This document shows, piece after piece, positions 10,706-21,259 of a stretch of DNA of 64,000 nt. Numbering within the stretch: position 1 is the first letter of the stretch; every line of letters begins with the position of its first letter. The notes beneath the pieces were generated by a model that was not told the DNA's origin, searched no databases, and was given only the letters and a program-made list of their open reading frames with translations. Origin of the DNA: Lepus europaeus (Eukaryota; Chordata; Mammalia; Lagomorpha; Leporidae). Location of the stretch: NCBI RefSeq assembly GCF_033115175.1, contig NC_084829.1, forward strand, positions 134,264,996-134,328,995. Reading direction: 5' to 3'. The translations under genes and the position numbers were made by a program.

Positions 10706-10858
10706 CCAGTGGCCTCGGAATCACCTGGACGGCTCCTCTCTCCAGAAATCCTGATTTAGGAGGCCTGGGAGGGATTCCAAAGTGAGCACTGCTAACAGGT
10801 TTCCAAGTGATGTTAAAGCTGCAGGTCTGCCCACACTTCGTGAATCACGGTTTAGGGA
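10706..10858 (+). repeat. MER5A-like hAT-Charlie MITE
   Basis: It matches the remembered MER5 order: CCAGTGGCCTCGGAATCACC, AGAAATCCTGATTTAGGAGG, GATTCCAAAGTGAGC, then GTGAATCACGG. This is an ancient non-autonomous DNA transposon about 150 bp long, with no coding capacity. Confidence 0.7.
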
Positions 10859-11069
10859 CCTGCCCCAGTAGGGAAACAAAAGGAGTCAATGCAGAGGGAA
10901 AGGAGGTGGTTAAAGAGGAATCTTTGCTTAAGAAGCTGCATATTACGGGTCCCAGTTTGATGTAATTTTCTATTCACTCCTGGATACCGTGCAGTGGATT
11001 CTTAATCCTTAAATGTCCATCTGGATTTCAAACCACTCGTCCTCAGATAACAAGATTTGTGCCAGCCTC

Positions 11070-11950
11070 GTTATGTGAACGCGCGTGCGCTCATCTTGTA
11101 TCTTCCGACACTGATTTCAATCATCAGGCGATGAATTAAAGAACTGCGTGCATTGGGCCTGGCTCTGTAGCGAATCCTAAGAGGGAGAAAAATCTGGGCG
11201 CCCGAACCCACGCCCCCTGCAACAGGATCGCTCGGTCCAAGCCCAAGTCCAGAAAACATTTCCCCATCACTGCCGTGAGAACCCTAGGTCCCGCTCGGGT
11301 CTAGCGCTCTATGCGTGGCGAAGTCGGCCCGGGGTTGGGCAGCCGGGTCGGCAGGGCTGGTGGCCAGCGCCGGGTGAGCGGTGGAAGGTAAGGCCTTCGC
11401 TGCTTCTCGGCCCGGGAGAATTTATGGAAGAAGGCGGGAGGAGGAAGACGGAAGCTCCGAGGTCTGAGCCCGCGCGCCCACTGCCTTCTCCCAGTCCCTT
11501 TCCGCCCCTTTCTGGGCGCGGTTTCTGGAAAGCCGGTGCGTACCCTGCTGCGGACCCGCCCGGCGGGCGGTGTCCAGGGCGGGTTCCGCGTTCCAGCCTC
11601 GGGACGAGAGGGGAGGAGGCGCGGGCCTGGCCCAGTTGGCACGCGGGACAGCCCTTCTTAGCTTCTCAGCCTTCGCTCCAAGTGCTGGCTCTGCCCGCGG
11701 AAACTCGCTGGGTGCCAGCGGCATTCCCGAGTGTGCCTCTGGCTTCCTCCCGGAGTCGGGGCGCCAGACGCCTCAGAGCCCACCCTCCTCCCGGTTCACG
11801 CAAGGATTCACCGCCGTGAGGACGCTCCTAAGAACCATTCCCGCAGCCCAGGAAGGGGAACGGGTAGGGCAAGGCGGGGAAAGCGACCGTTTGGAGTTTC
11901 AGAGTTGAGACACGACTTCCGCAGTGCCACAGCGTACTCGTGCGTGGCAC
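11070..11950. promoter_or_regulatory. Orphan CpG island 3.1 kb downstream of TCF21
   Basis: About 880 bp of dense CpG, too far from TCF21 to be its promoter island. An NRF1-like site (GCGCGTGCGC, 11081-11090) lies at its left edge, and ETS-type cores (CGGAAG) lie at 11449-11454 and, inverted, near 11916-11921. These are common in CpG-island promoters. Several open frames of 60-131 codons on both strands have GC-driven, repeat-free but domain-free translations. The best reading is a promoter of an unannotated RNA or a regulatory island; no product can be named. Confidence 0.6.
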
Positions 11951-12354
11951 TTGGCTAAACCTGCTGCTTCTGCAGGACTGAATCATGAATGAATCAGTAA
12001 CTCTGAGGCTACAGCGAAGGAAGGAAATAGAGCACTTTGGGGAGGTGGGGGTCGAAAGAGGGGCTGCTGCTATGGTTGAATTGAACTTGAGCCAGGACCA
12101 GATGGGATCCCTTGGGATTGGGATGTTTGCACTGCCTCCCACAACGCTTAGATGCAGTGTGTTCCTTCCTTTCCCAGTGGATCATGCTAGATTTTAGTTT
12201 ACATGGCCTTTAGGCTGGAATCATTAGTTTAAAAGGTGCTTTAACAATGGAAATAATTTGAGACATGTTCTAAGAATAAAACATGCACATGATCTTATTT
12301 GAGAATTAGTCCAAATGGGTGATAATGTGTTGCCTTTTACAGACGTATGTTAGA
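11951..12354. other. Single-copy DNA
   Basis: AT-rich after the CpG island. No repeat or gene recognised. A pyrimidine-AG (CTGCTGCTTCTGCAG) near 11961-11975 looks like a splice acceptor but has no matching coding block. Confidence 0.4.
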
Positions 12355-12515
12355 TCCTAGCATAGTGGAGAAAGCTTTAACTGATTTCTTGGACAAGATA
12401 CCAGAGCTTGATCCTTCCATCTGAAAGTGGATGTACTAAGGATTGCTTTGGTAAAACAATGTGTATGTAGACGATTCCTGGTACATGAGAGACACTAATT
12501 AATATTGTTTTCTCT
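12355..12515 (+). repeat. Probable MIR fragment
   Basis: CTAGCATAGTGGAGAAAGC, then CCATCTGAAAGTGG, resembles a MIR head and middle in + orientation. It is very diverged; the call rests on motif order only. Confidence 0.4.
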
Positions 12516-12659
12516 CTCCTTCTGCTCATTTAGTTACAAAAGTGCCTGAAAGAATGATATGCACTTTCCTGAAACTGTTATCTAGACAATAGTAAGCAAT
12601 TACCAAATTTCTGTAATGATCCAATTGCATCTGTCACTGTGAATGATTGACAAGTTATC

Positions 12660-12865
12660 GTTCAGGTCTCTTCCTTCTTCAGTGAGGCTTCTCCAGCTTG
12701 TCTGCAGTGGTGTATTTCAGCATTTGTCATCTTACTGATAATAAGTAGCTATTAGTCATTTCTTTGTTATTTAGTTTGTGTCTATCTCCACTAGTTCCAT
12801 GAGAACGGGAAGTATTTTTCCAGCACCTTGCACAGTGCCAGGTACAGGTGCAGGTACAGCAGTGT
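12660..12865 (+). repeat. L2 3' end
   Basis: The stretch carries the L2 3' signature: TGTCTATCTCCACTAG, CCATGAGAACGGGAAG, CAGCACCTTGCACAGTGCCA. It is ancient and diverged, without coding potential. Confidence 0.6.
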
Positions 12866-13102
12866 GTAAAGCTTAGTTAATGATAAGCTTCTTAGAGATA
12901 CCCAAGTCTGTTGGGTCAAGTCTAAGGACACAGACTGGCTCAAATATATTGTTTAAGTTCAGAGTTTTGTGATTTATCACAGCATTGGGGAATGTAATAA
13001 AAATTTATATGGTAAAAAAATGCAGAATGAAATTAATCACCATCATTTATTTTAAAGATCACTAATCTGAAATATAGGTCCACATCGTATCACATGTGGA
13101 TT

Positions 13103-13401
13103 CCTTTTTTTCTTTTCGTTCTCTTTTTTCTTCCTTACTTCCTTCCTAAGAATTCTTCCTTCCTTCCTTTCTCTCTCTTTCTTTCTTTCTCTCTCTTTCT
13201 CCCTTTCTCTCTCTTTTTCTCTCACTCTCTCTTTCTTTTTCTTTCTCTCTTTCATTCTTTCTTTCTCTCTTTTTCTTTCTCTTTCTTTCTTTTCCTTTCT
13301 CTCTTTCTCTCTCTTTTTTTCTTTCTCTCTCTTTCTCTCTCTTTCCTTCTCTCTCTCTCTCTCTCTTTCTCTCTTTCTCTCTTTCCTTCTTTCTTTCTCT
13401 C
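13103..13401. repeat. 300-bp polypyrimidine tract, (TTTC)n/(TC)n
   Basis: Almost pure C and T on the + strand for about 300 bp. A 125-codon - strand frame rich in Lys, Glu and Arg is a translation of this tract, not a gene. Such mirror-rich tracts can form triplex (H-DNA) structures. Confidence 0.95.
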
Positions 13402-13457
13402 CACTAGATCCCAGGCAAGGGCCCACCATTTACACTATACCTTTCAAAGAAATGTGT

Positions 13458-13786
13458 GTCAGCGGGCGCCAGGGCTCACTAGGCTAATCCGCCACCTGTG
13501 GCGCCAGCACCCCAGGTTCTAGTCCCGGTTGGGGCTCTGGATTCTGTCCCGGTTGCTCCTCTCCCAGTCCAGCTCTCTGCTGTGGCCTGGGAGGGCAGTG
13601 GAGGATGGCCCAAGTACCTGGGCCCTGCACCCGCATGGGAGACCAGGAGGAAGCACCTGGCTCCTGGCTTCGGTTCAGTGCAGGGCACCAGCCATAGCAG
13701 CCATTTGGGGGGTGAACCAGCAGAAGGAAGACCTTTCTCTCTGTCTCTCTCTCACTAACTCTGCCTGTCAAAAAAGAAAAAAAAAA
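13458..13786 (+). mobile_element. CSINE, young subfamily, with 12-bp target duplication
   Basis: It starts near CAGCGGGCGCCAGGGCTCAC, has the full body and ends in an A-rich tail. It is flanked by the direct repeat AAAGAAATGTGT at 13446-13457 and 13787-13798, so retrotransposition by L1 machinery is clear. This subfamily ends in CTGCCTGTC before the A tail, unlike the CTTTCAAATAAA type elsewhere. Confidence 0.93.
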
Positions 13787-13859
13787 AAAGAAATGTGTAT
13801 CTCCCTCTAGCATCTTGACCATCGCTAAGAAGCAGTCACCTCTCAATTTTTCTACTAAA

Positions 13860-14095
13860 GCAGCAGACATTTAGCCTAACAGTTAAGATACCCACATCCC
13901 ACATGGCCATGCCTGGATTTAATTTTCAGCTCTGGCTCCTGACTACAAATTCCTGCTAATGCAGACCTTCAGAGGCAGCAAGTTATGGTTCAAATGATTG
14001 GGTTCTTACCACTCATGTGGCAGACCTGGATTGAGTTCCAGGCTACCAACTTCCACCAGCTGGGAGCCCTCTTTCTTTGTCTCTAATTAATTAAT
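13860..14095 (+). mobile_element. CSINE, old copy
   Basis: A diverged C-repeat with CCTAACAGTTAAGATACCCA at the head and GCTCCTGACTACAAATTCCT in the middle. It ends in an ATTAATTAATTAAGATT tail. Confidence 0.65.
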
Positions 14096-14895
14096 TAAGA
14101 TTTCTGGTTGGTTCTCAGGTTCATTTACCAATGTGTCTCATCTAGAATTATTTTCTTGTTTTGTGAATTATGTGACTACTACCACCTTATGCGACCCTCA
14201 CATCTTACCTACAGGCAGTCATCTCCCACTCAACAGTTCCTTTCCCTACCTCTTTTTTCTTAACACACCTATTTTCACTCCCTAAAATAAACATTTTTTT
14301 TCTCTATACTCACAACATTTCTCACACCAAATGTGTGAGTGTTTCTCCCACACCTACCAATTCTCCAGCTCTCTATGAACTAACAGGGTGTCCTACTAAT
14401 CAGTTCTGTTCTGTCAGTCTCTATGTGGAGTTAGCATCCATCCCCATAGGTTAAAAGCTTGATCCCACAAAACTTCCCCTATTTCAGATGCCAAACCTCT
14501 AACCAGCTGACTATAAATTGGATGTTGCTGTAACCCTCTAGTTAGATGCAACAATATGCTATCATGGCTCACAAAACTGAGGGAAGTGTTTCCTTGCATT
14601 TGTCAGTATGACAAAGGTTATTACAAATGGAAGAGATCAACAGTCAGATGAGGAATGAAATGGGCAGAGGTCTGGAAGGTGCTGAGCAGAAGAGCTTCCA
14701 TCCCTGATGAGTTGGGCTTCACCACCTTCCCAGCAAGCTGTGTTCAGCAGCCCAGAAGCTCTCATCTCTTAGGAGAATTGAGCCTAGTTCTTATTGTCTC
14801 AAGACCTACATGAGATGGGTTCTTTGCTCTGAAGATAAACAGATCCCCTGCCTAGAACAGGCTCATACCAGTTGGGGGGTGGGCCAATGCTGACC
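14096..14895. other. Unclassified, possibly degraded LTR
   Basis: Mixed sequence with no clear gene. Parts such as GATGAGTTGGGCTTCACCAC look like ancient LTR material, but I cannot name a family. Confidence 0.35.
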
Positions 14896-15260
14896 TAGAA
14901 TGACCTAACTCATTAAACCCTCATGTTAGCACATTACCAGCCCCATAACAGGAAATATTGGAACCCATATATGGAGGGAAAAGAGGCAGTACTAGATTTC
15001 AGGAAATCCCCACCTACCTCCTAGAAAGCTGTGACCATCCCTCACCCTTACTAGAATGCACCTTCCCTTTCATTAAATTACCCATATAATGTTAAATACA
15101 GTTCAGAAATAGGGTCACTCCCCCTCAGAGTAGGCCCCACTCTGTGGAGCACATATCTTCTCTTGCTCAATAAAACACTTGCTGATCACTATTGACTATT
15201 ATATGACTCACTCCTGAATTTCTTCTTGAAGCAAAGCAAAAGATGGTACTAGGCAGCCTT
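14896..15260 (+). mobile_element. Probable solo LTR of an endogenous retrovirus
   Basis: It has an LTR-like U3-R layout: TCTTGCTCAATAAAACACTT carries the polyadenylation signal, followed by GACTCACTCCTGAATTTCTT. No viral gene sequence is next to it. Exact ends and family are not defined. Confidence 0.45.
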
Positions 15261-15269
15261 TGCTGTCCA

Positions 15270-15545
15270 TCACTACCATTCCATTGTCATGACTGTTTAA
15301 GCCATTGACCTCAATATCCACTCCTTCTCTCTTTCTTGGAGATGGGGTACAGATGGAAGATCCAACATCCTAATCATGTGGTTTGTTCCTCTGGCAACTC
15401 CCTACCCCAACACACACACACACACACACTCCCAGTTTTCTCATTAACATACAGATGCCAAGCATCTTAGAAACTCTTACACCAGAAATGAAGAACAAAG
15501 AGGAAATATGTATTTCTTACTTTATCACAAATTACATTCCTTAAT
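15270..15545 (+). repeat. Possible second LTR fragment with a (CA)n run
   Basis: GGAGATGGGGTACAGATGGA and ATCATGTGGTTTGTTCCTCT resemble an old mammalian LTR as I remember it. A (CA)10-type microsatellite lies at 15411-15429. No coding sequence. Confidence 0.35.
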
Positions 15546-16126
15546 AAGGAATAAAAGAAATCTAAGTCTTTGACAAACTCAGGAGAATTTTTCAAATGAG
15601 CAGGGATCATTTACTTCGACAGAAATCCATTCAAACTGGCTCGAGTCAAAAGAGCAATGAGGTAAAGTTAGTTCAAGGAATCTGGCTGACATCTCCTATC
15701 AGAAAATAAGCCAGTAACCCGGACTTAAGGAAAATCCACTAGGAGACAAAAAGTCAAAGGCGAAACTCTCCTCTCTGGAGATCTCTGAGCTTTTATCTTT
15801 GCAGTCTCTGCCAGTCTTTCACATTTTCTCCTCTGAAACCTGGTTTTCTGCACTGATTCACTTTCTACTGCTCCCAAATTTTTATTTCATGCAAGTTTGG
15901 TTTGTTAAGTTGCTCTGGCCCCAATTTTATAAGAACATTCAGTTGCAGACTCCAGTATCAACAGAGCCCACCCACATGTGTCTTGAATTACAATTTTCAG
16001 GGTAGGAACCATTTATTGAAATGTTCTAGGAAGCTCTGATTAGATTTTCCAGGTCAAGTGTATGCCTCTTGTCCTATCAGTGGTGTTTAGCTGAACATGA
16101 GTAGTTAGGTTGGTTGTTGGCTGGGA

Positions 16127-16311
16127 AAGATTTTTTTTTTTGACAGTCAGAGTGGACAGTGAGAGAGATACAGAGAGAAAGGTCTTCCTTTTGCCGTTGG
16201 TTCACCCTCCAATGGCCGCCGCGGTAGGCGCGCTGCGGCCGGCGCACTGCGCTGATCCGATGGCAGGAGCCAGGTGCTTCTCCTGGTCTCCCATGGGGTG
16301 CAGGGCCCAAG
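16127..16311 (-). mobile_element. CSINE, 5'-truncated young copy
   Basis: The + strand begins with the T tail and GACAGTCAGAGTGGACAGTG and stops at GGGCCCAAGC, so the tRNA-like head with the polymerase III promoter is missing. Short direct repeats (AAGATTTTTT) lie on both sides. A copy without its head should be dead on arrival. Confidence 0.85.
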
Positions 16312-16684
16312 CAAGATTTTTTGAGAAGGGGCTCTGGCAGGGACAATCGCAAATCTGTTTGCTATAAATGTAATATAATGCAGTCAAGGCTGGGCTGTCT
16401 GTATATGGACCATCTGGTTTTATCCTGCTATACCAATAGAGAGCAACATGTTTTGAGGGAAAAGTCCATGTCCTCAGTCTTATTTTATCTATTATAGGAT
16501 AAGGGGTAGGGGTAACAACAACAAGAAAAAATATTCATGTAACCTCAATGATCTACTTTATGGAATACAAGAATTTTAATGAGAAAAATCATCACAACTT
16601 TTTAGCCAGAAAAATTCTCTTATTGGGAATGTTTAAGAAATACCAGCATAGATTCAGCTTTATTAACTTCCTTTGTTTCTTTGC

Positions 16685-16849
16685 ATTTCACAAGGCACAT
16701 TCACATGCACTATCATATTTCATCTCCAACAAACCCTGACCAGGAGATATCATCATGCTCACTTTTCATATATGGCAACTGAAACTCAGAGAGAGAGAAA
16801 ATAAACCATCCAAGGCCATATGTGGCAGAAAGCTCGGTGTAGAAGCAGT
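16685..16849 (-). repeat. MIR, interrupted on its right side by a CSINE
   Basis: The complement of a MIR is read on the + strand: CACTATCATATTTCATCTCC, GGCAACTGAAACTCAGAGAG, ATCCAAGGCCATATGTGGC. The next repeat (16850) begins where the MIR stops. Confidence 0.65.
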
Positions 16850-17105
16850 TGTTGGGGGCAGCCATTAAAGCCCAAAGCCCAAAATGAAGTGCCTCAATTC
16901 AAGTCCTGAATCCACTTCCAATTCCAACTTCCTGCTAATGCACACCCTGGGACGTAGCAGATGATGGCTCAGATACTTCCGTTGCTTCCTCTTACGTGGG
17001 AGAGGCAGATTACATTACAGATTTCTGGCTTTTTGCCTGGTTCAGTCCAGGCTGTTGTGGGCATATGGAGAATAAATAAGTAAATACCTGAAAGAAAAAA
17101 AAAAG
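16850..17105 (+). mobile_element. CSINE, old copy
   Basis: A diverged C-repeat with CACTTCCAATTCCAACTTCC and GCAGATGATGGCTCAGATAC in the body and a short A-rich tail. It seems to have landed in or beside a MIR. Confidence 0.65.
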
Positions 17106-17689
17106 CTTAGTATAAGTTATTGTGTTTCATTGAAATAGAAATGGACCTTTGGAGCCTTGAGCAAAGCAGAAGCCCCATAAGAAAGATGAAGACTTAAAAA
17201 GAAAGGTTTCCAATAAAAATGTGATATGATTCTTCTTCTTTAATTAGAATTTTTATTTTATACTTAGTTAAAAATATCTTTTAAATTTATTTATAAGTAT
17301 TTTTTCTATATGTCCACTAAGGATACATAAAAGGAAGCTGTAAATAAAATGAATTAGTCAAAATATTCCAAAAACTATTCTATGTTCAGCATTTAATTCA
17401 GTCTGAATGACTTATTTACTCCCAGTAATTAAAATCTGGTGATTTTCCATTCATTATGCATTCCAAATTCAATGGCTTAAAACAGTAAGCTTTTATTGTT
17501 GCTCACATGTCTGTGAGTCAGTTGGAGGTTCTGCTGATCTGCTACCTACTGCTTCCAGGGGGCTTGCTCATATTCTCCAAAATATTGGTGGAAAATAGAA
17601 TTAAAAGGTAGGCTTTTTGTTGCCAAAACAATTAAATCCATGCATATAAAACATCTTCACAAAGTTCATAAGATATGCGTATTATGAAA
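17106..17689. other. AT-rich DNA, no gene seen
   Basis: No long frame and no repeat that I can name with confidence. It abuts the 3' end of the old L1. Confidence 0.35.
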
Positions 17690-18035
17690 AAACTGCATGA
17701 ATTTTCAATTTTTTTCCTAAAATTTTCAAATATTTTATTTACAAGATACCATGTGATGTTTTAATACTTGTATACATTCAGCACTCTAAAGTCATGTAAA
17801 ATATATCTATCTCCTTAAACATTTATCATTTCTTTATGGATAAAACATTCAAAATTCTATCTTCTAGTTGTTTTTTATAATAGTGAAATATACAAGACAC
17901 TATCTATAGTCATCCTACTGTGCAATAGAATTCCACAACTTCTTCCTCCTCTCTATTTATAACTTATTACACAATAAACCTTTTCCAATCTCTCCTCCTC
18001 TCCCTTACCCACTGTCTAATAACCCCTGTTTTGCT

Positions 18036-18402
18036 TTTTTCCTTTAATGTTTATTTATTTTTTCATCTACTTGAAAAACAGCCTGACAGAGATAGAAAGA
18101 ATGAGAGAAACAGAGAGAAAGGAAGAGAGAGACAGAGAACTTCCATCCACTGGTCACTCCTCAAATGCCCACTACAAGCAGGGCTGGGCCAGGCCGAAGC
18201 CAGAAGCCTAGAATTCCATCTGGGTCACCCACATGAGTGACAGAAGCCAAAATACTTGAACCATTATCCATTGTCTACCAGGACATATTACCAGGAAGCT
18301 GAATCAGAGGCAGAGCCGCTAGGACTCTAACCGGCACTCCAATATGTAATGTAGGCATCCCAAGTGGTGGTTTAACCAACTTTATCACAATGCCTCTTGC
18401 CA
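18036..18402 (-). mobile_element. CSINE inside the old L1
   Basis: A C-repeat in - orientation: TTTCATCTACTTGAAAAACA at the tail side and ATCACAATGCCTCTTGCC at the head side. L1 sequence resumes on its right. Confidence 0.75.
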
Positions 18403-18865
18403 TTCTACTTTAAATTTCCATGAAATCACCTTTTTTAGACTCCATATATGAGTGAAATTATGCAGTGCTTGTTATTGCAAACGACAAGATTTCATCCATT
18501 TTATAGCTGAGTTTTATTCCATTGCTTATATATATATATCACATTTATTTCTTCATTCATCATTGGTTAGATGTTTAGGTTGATTCCATTTCTTGGCAAC
18601 GGAATGTGAATAGTGCTGCAATAAACACCAAGAACAGATGTCTCTTCAATAGTTTGGTTTTGCTTTCCTTAGATATATATCCAGGAGTGGGATTGCTGAA
18701 TTACAGGGTAGTTCTATTTTAGTTTCTTGAGGCATCTGTATACTATTTTTCACAATGAATGTACTAATTTATATTCCCACCAACAGTATACAAGTGTTTC
18801 CTTTTCTGCACATCTTCACAAGCATTTGTTATCTCTTGTCTTTTTTAAAATAACCAAACTTTATG

Positions 18866-19204
18866 AATTTTTATTTATTTTATTTGAAAAACAAAGGCAG
18901 AGAAACACAGATGGAAAGACAGAGATCTGACAGAGAGAGATCTCCCATCCTCTGGTTCACTCCTCAAATGCCCACCACAGACAAGACTGGGCCAAGTTGA
19001 AGCTAAGAGCCTGAAACTCAATCTAGTTCTCCCACATGGGTATCAGGGACTCAACTACTTGAGGCCTGCTGCACCTGCTGCCTCCTATGGGGCATTTTAG
19101 CAAGGAGTTGGAATGTGGAACCCAGCTAGGACTTGGACCCAGGCACTTCAATAAGAATGTTCATTTCAACTGGCATCTTAACTGCTACACCAAATATCTG
19201 CCCC
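18866..19204 (-). mobile_element. CSINE inside the old L1
   Basis: A full-length-like C-repeat, - strand, from TTTATTTTATTTGAAAAACA to CCAAATATCTGCCCC. L1 ORF2 sequence continues at 19205 with GATAATAGCCACTCTAACAC. Confidence 0.82.
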
Positions 19205-19302
19205 GATAATAGCCACTCTAACACATGTGAACTGATATCTCATTAGGTTTTGATGTGCCTTTTCCTGATAATTAGTGATTTTGAACTTTTAAAAAATGAT
19301 TT

Positions 19303-19564
19303 AGGGACCGGCGCTGTGGCACAGCAGGTTAATGCCCTGGCCTGAAGCACCAGCATCCCATGTGGGCACCAGTTCAAGACCTGGCTGCTCCACTTCCTAT
19401 CCATCTCTCTGCTATGGCCTGGGAAAGCAGTAGAAGATGACCCAAGAGCTTGGGCCCCTGCACCCACGTGGGTGACCTGGAGGAAGCACCTGGCTCCTAG
19501 CTTCAGATCAGCACAGCTCCAGCCATTGAGGCCATCTGGGGAGTGAACCATCAGATGGAAGACT

Positions 19565-19622
<58 letters not shown>

Positions 19623-19715
19623 TCCCTCTCCCTCTCCCTCTCCCTCTCCCTCTCCCTCTCCCTCTCCTCTCTCTGTGTAACTCTGACTTTCAAGTAAAAT
19701 AAATAAATCGTTTTA
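19303..19715 (+). mobile_element. CSINE with an expanded pyrimidine tract
   Basis: It starts GGGACCGGCGCTGTGGCACA. The CT-rich stretch near the 3' end has grown to about 110 bp (19566-19674) of (TC)n and (CCCTCT)n; in most other copies it is about 20-40 bp. It ends in AAATAAATAAAT. The Glu/Arg-rich - strand frame here is an artefact of the tract. Confidence 0.9.
19566..19674. repeat. (TC)n/(CCCTCT)n expansion within a CSINE
   Basis: An uninterrupted pyrimidine run made of TC and CCCTCT units. It arose from the CT-rich segment present in every CSINE. Confidence 0.92.
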
Positions 19716-19720
19716 GAAAA

Positions 19721-20316
19721 TGGTTTATTTATGTACTTATTTGAAAGACACAGTGATGGGATGGGGAGGGGGAGGGTGGAGAAAGAGAGAAAGGTGTCTT
19801 CCTTATACTGGTTCATTACTGCAACAACTGGGGCTGGACCAGGCTAAACCAGGTGTTTGGAACCCCATTTAGGTCTCCGATGTTGGTGGCAAGAACTCAA
19901 GTACTTGAGCCAACATATATTGTTTTCCCAGATGCATTGGGAAGCTGAATGAAAATGGAATAGCCAGGACTCAAAACTGTACTATATGGGCCGGCACTGT
20001 GGCTGGTGGATTGGAGTCCCAGCTGCTCCACTTCTGATCCAGCTCCCAGTTAATGTTCCTGGGAAAAGCAACGGAAGATGACCCATGCTACCCACATGGG
20101 AGATCGGGATGAAGCTCCTGGCTTTCAGCTGGCCCCCTGGCCCAGCTTTGGCCATTGCAGCCATCTGGGGAGTGAACCAGTAAATGGAAGATATTCTCTC
20201 TCTCTAACTCTGCCTTTCAAATAAATAAATAAATCTTTAAAAAAAAAAAAAGTACTGTGACATGGATGCTGGCATCCCAAGCGGTGGCTTAACCTACTAT
20301 GCCACAATGCCCACCC
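19721..20316 (-). mobile_element. Old CSINE split by a younger CSINE
   Basis: The left part (19721-about 19986) reads from the tail (TTTATGTACTTATTTGAAAG) into the body; the right part (20254-20316) completes the head (GCATCCCAAGCGGTGGCTTA). A + strand CSINE sits between them. Confidence 0.8.
19989..20253 (+). mobile_element. Younger CSINE nested in an older CSINE
   Basis: It begins GGCCGGCACTGTGGCTGGTG and ends with CAAATAAATAAATAAATC and an A tail. Flanking sequence (GTACTATATGG / GTACTGTGACATGG) suggests an imperfect target duplication. The head is shortened relative to the consensus seen in other copies. Confidence 0.82.
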
Positions 20317-20583
20317 CAGTAGTATTGAACACTGTTTCATATGCCTGCTGGTCACTCATATATCTTTTACTTTGAAAAATGTTTATTTAGATCTACTGCT
20401 CATTTTTAATTTGATTAATTTGAGCTATTGAGTTGTTTGAGTTTCTCATATATTCTTGCTATTAACTGTCAGATAAATAACTTGCAAATATTTTCTGTCA
20501 TTTGGAGTAGGAAACTATTTGCTGAATTGATTGTTTCTTTTTCTGTTCAGAAGCTCTTTGATTTGATGAAATTCAATTTGTCT

Positions 20584-21259
20584 GCCCTAAACAGCACTTT
20601 GGACTCAGAATCAGCCCTTAAGCCATTTGGATCTGGCTAAAAAGCCCATGAGAGTTTCTCAGGCATGGAAAGCCAAGACACTGTCGCAAAAAAATGACCT
20701 AAATGAAAGATCTCTGTGAGTGAGATCCCAGTGGAAAGAAGGAGGTACCTTTCTCTGAAGGAAGGAGAGAACTTCCACATTGATTATGGCCTTGTCTAAA
20801 TAAGATCGGAGTTTGTGAACTCAAGAGGCTTCCATAGCTTTGGCAGCTCATGACAAGAGCCTTAGGTGATCACTGACATCATAAATAAGAGTGTCAATTG
20901 TTAAATCCACAACAGGAGTCACTGTGCACTTACTCCCCATGTAAGATCTCTGTCCTTAATGTGTTGTACTATGTGAATTAATGGTAAAACTAGTATTCAA
21001 AGAGTACTTTATACTTTGTGTGTCTGTGTGGGTGCAATCTGTTGAAATCTTTATTTAGTATATATTAAGTATATACTAAGTTGATCTTCTGTACATAAAG
21101 ATAATTAAAAGTGAATCATGATGAAGAATGGGATGAGAGGGAGTAGAAGATGGGATGGTTTGCGGGTGGAAGGGAGGTTATGGGGGGAAAAACAGCTATA
21201 ATCCAAAAGTTGTACTTTTGAAATTTGTATTTATTAAATAAAAATTTTCTTTAAAAAAA
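20584..21259 (+). mobile_element. 5'-truncated lagomorph L1, 3'UTR only
   Basis: It starts in the L1 3'UTR (CAGCACTTTGGACTCAGAAT), carries the common block GGATCTGGCTAAAAAGCCCA and ends with the AAATAAAAATTTTC tail. The flanks GAAATTCAATTTGTCT (20568-20583) and GAAATTTAATTGTCT (21260-21274) look like an imperfect target duplication inside the old L1. Confidence 0.88.

Noticed and set aside
11301-11908. Several overlapping frames of 100-131 codons in the orphan CpG island
   Set aside because: Stops are rare because of GC content. Frames overlap on both strands, are Pro/Arg/Ser-rich and have no domain or Kozak/splice support.
13052-13429. A 125-codon Lys/Glu/Arg-rich - strand frame
   Set aside because: Translation of the polypyrimidine tract; low complexity and no gene structure.
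14896-15260. A retroviral provirus
   Set aside because: Only LTR-like sequence is visible. I found no gag, pol or env frame near it.
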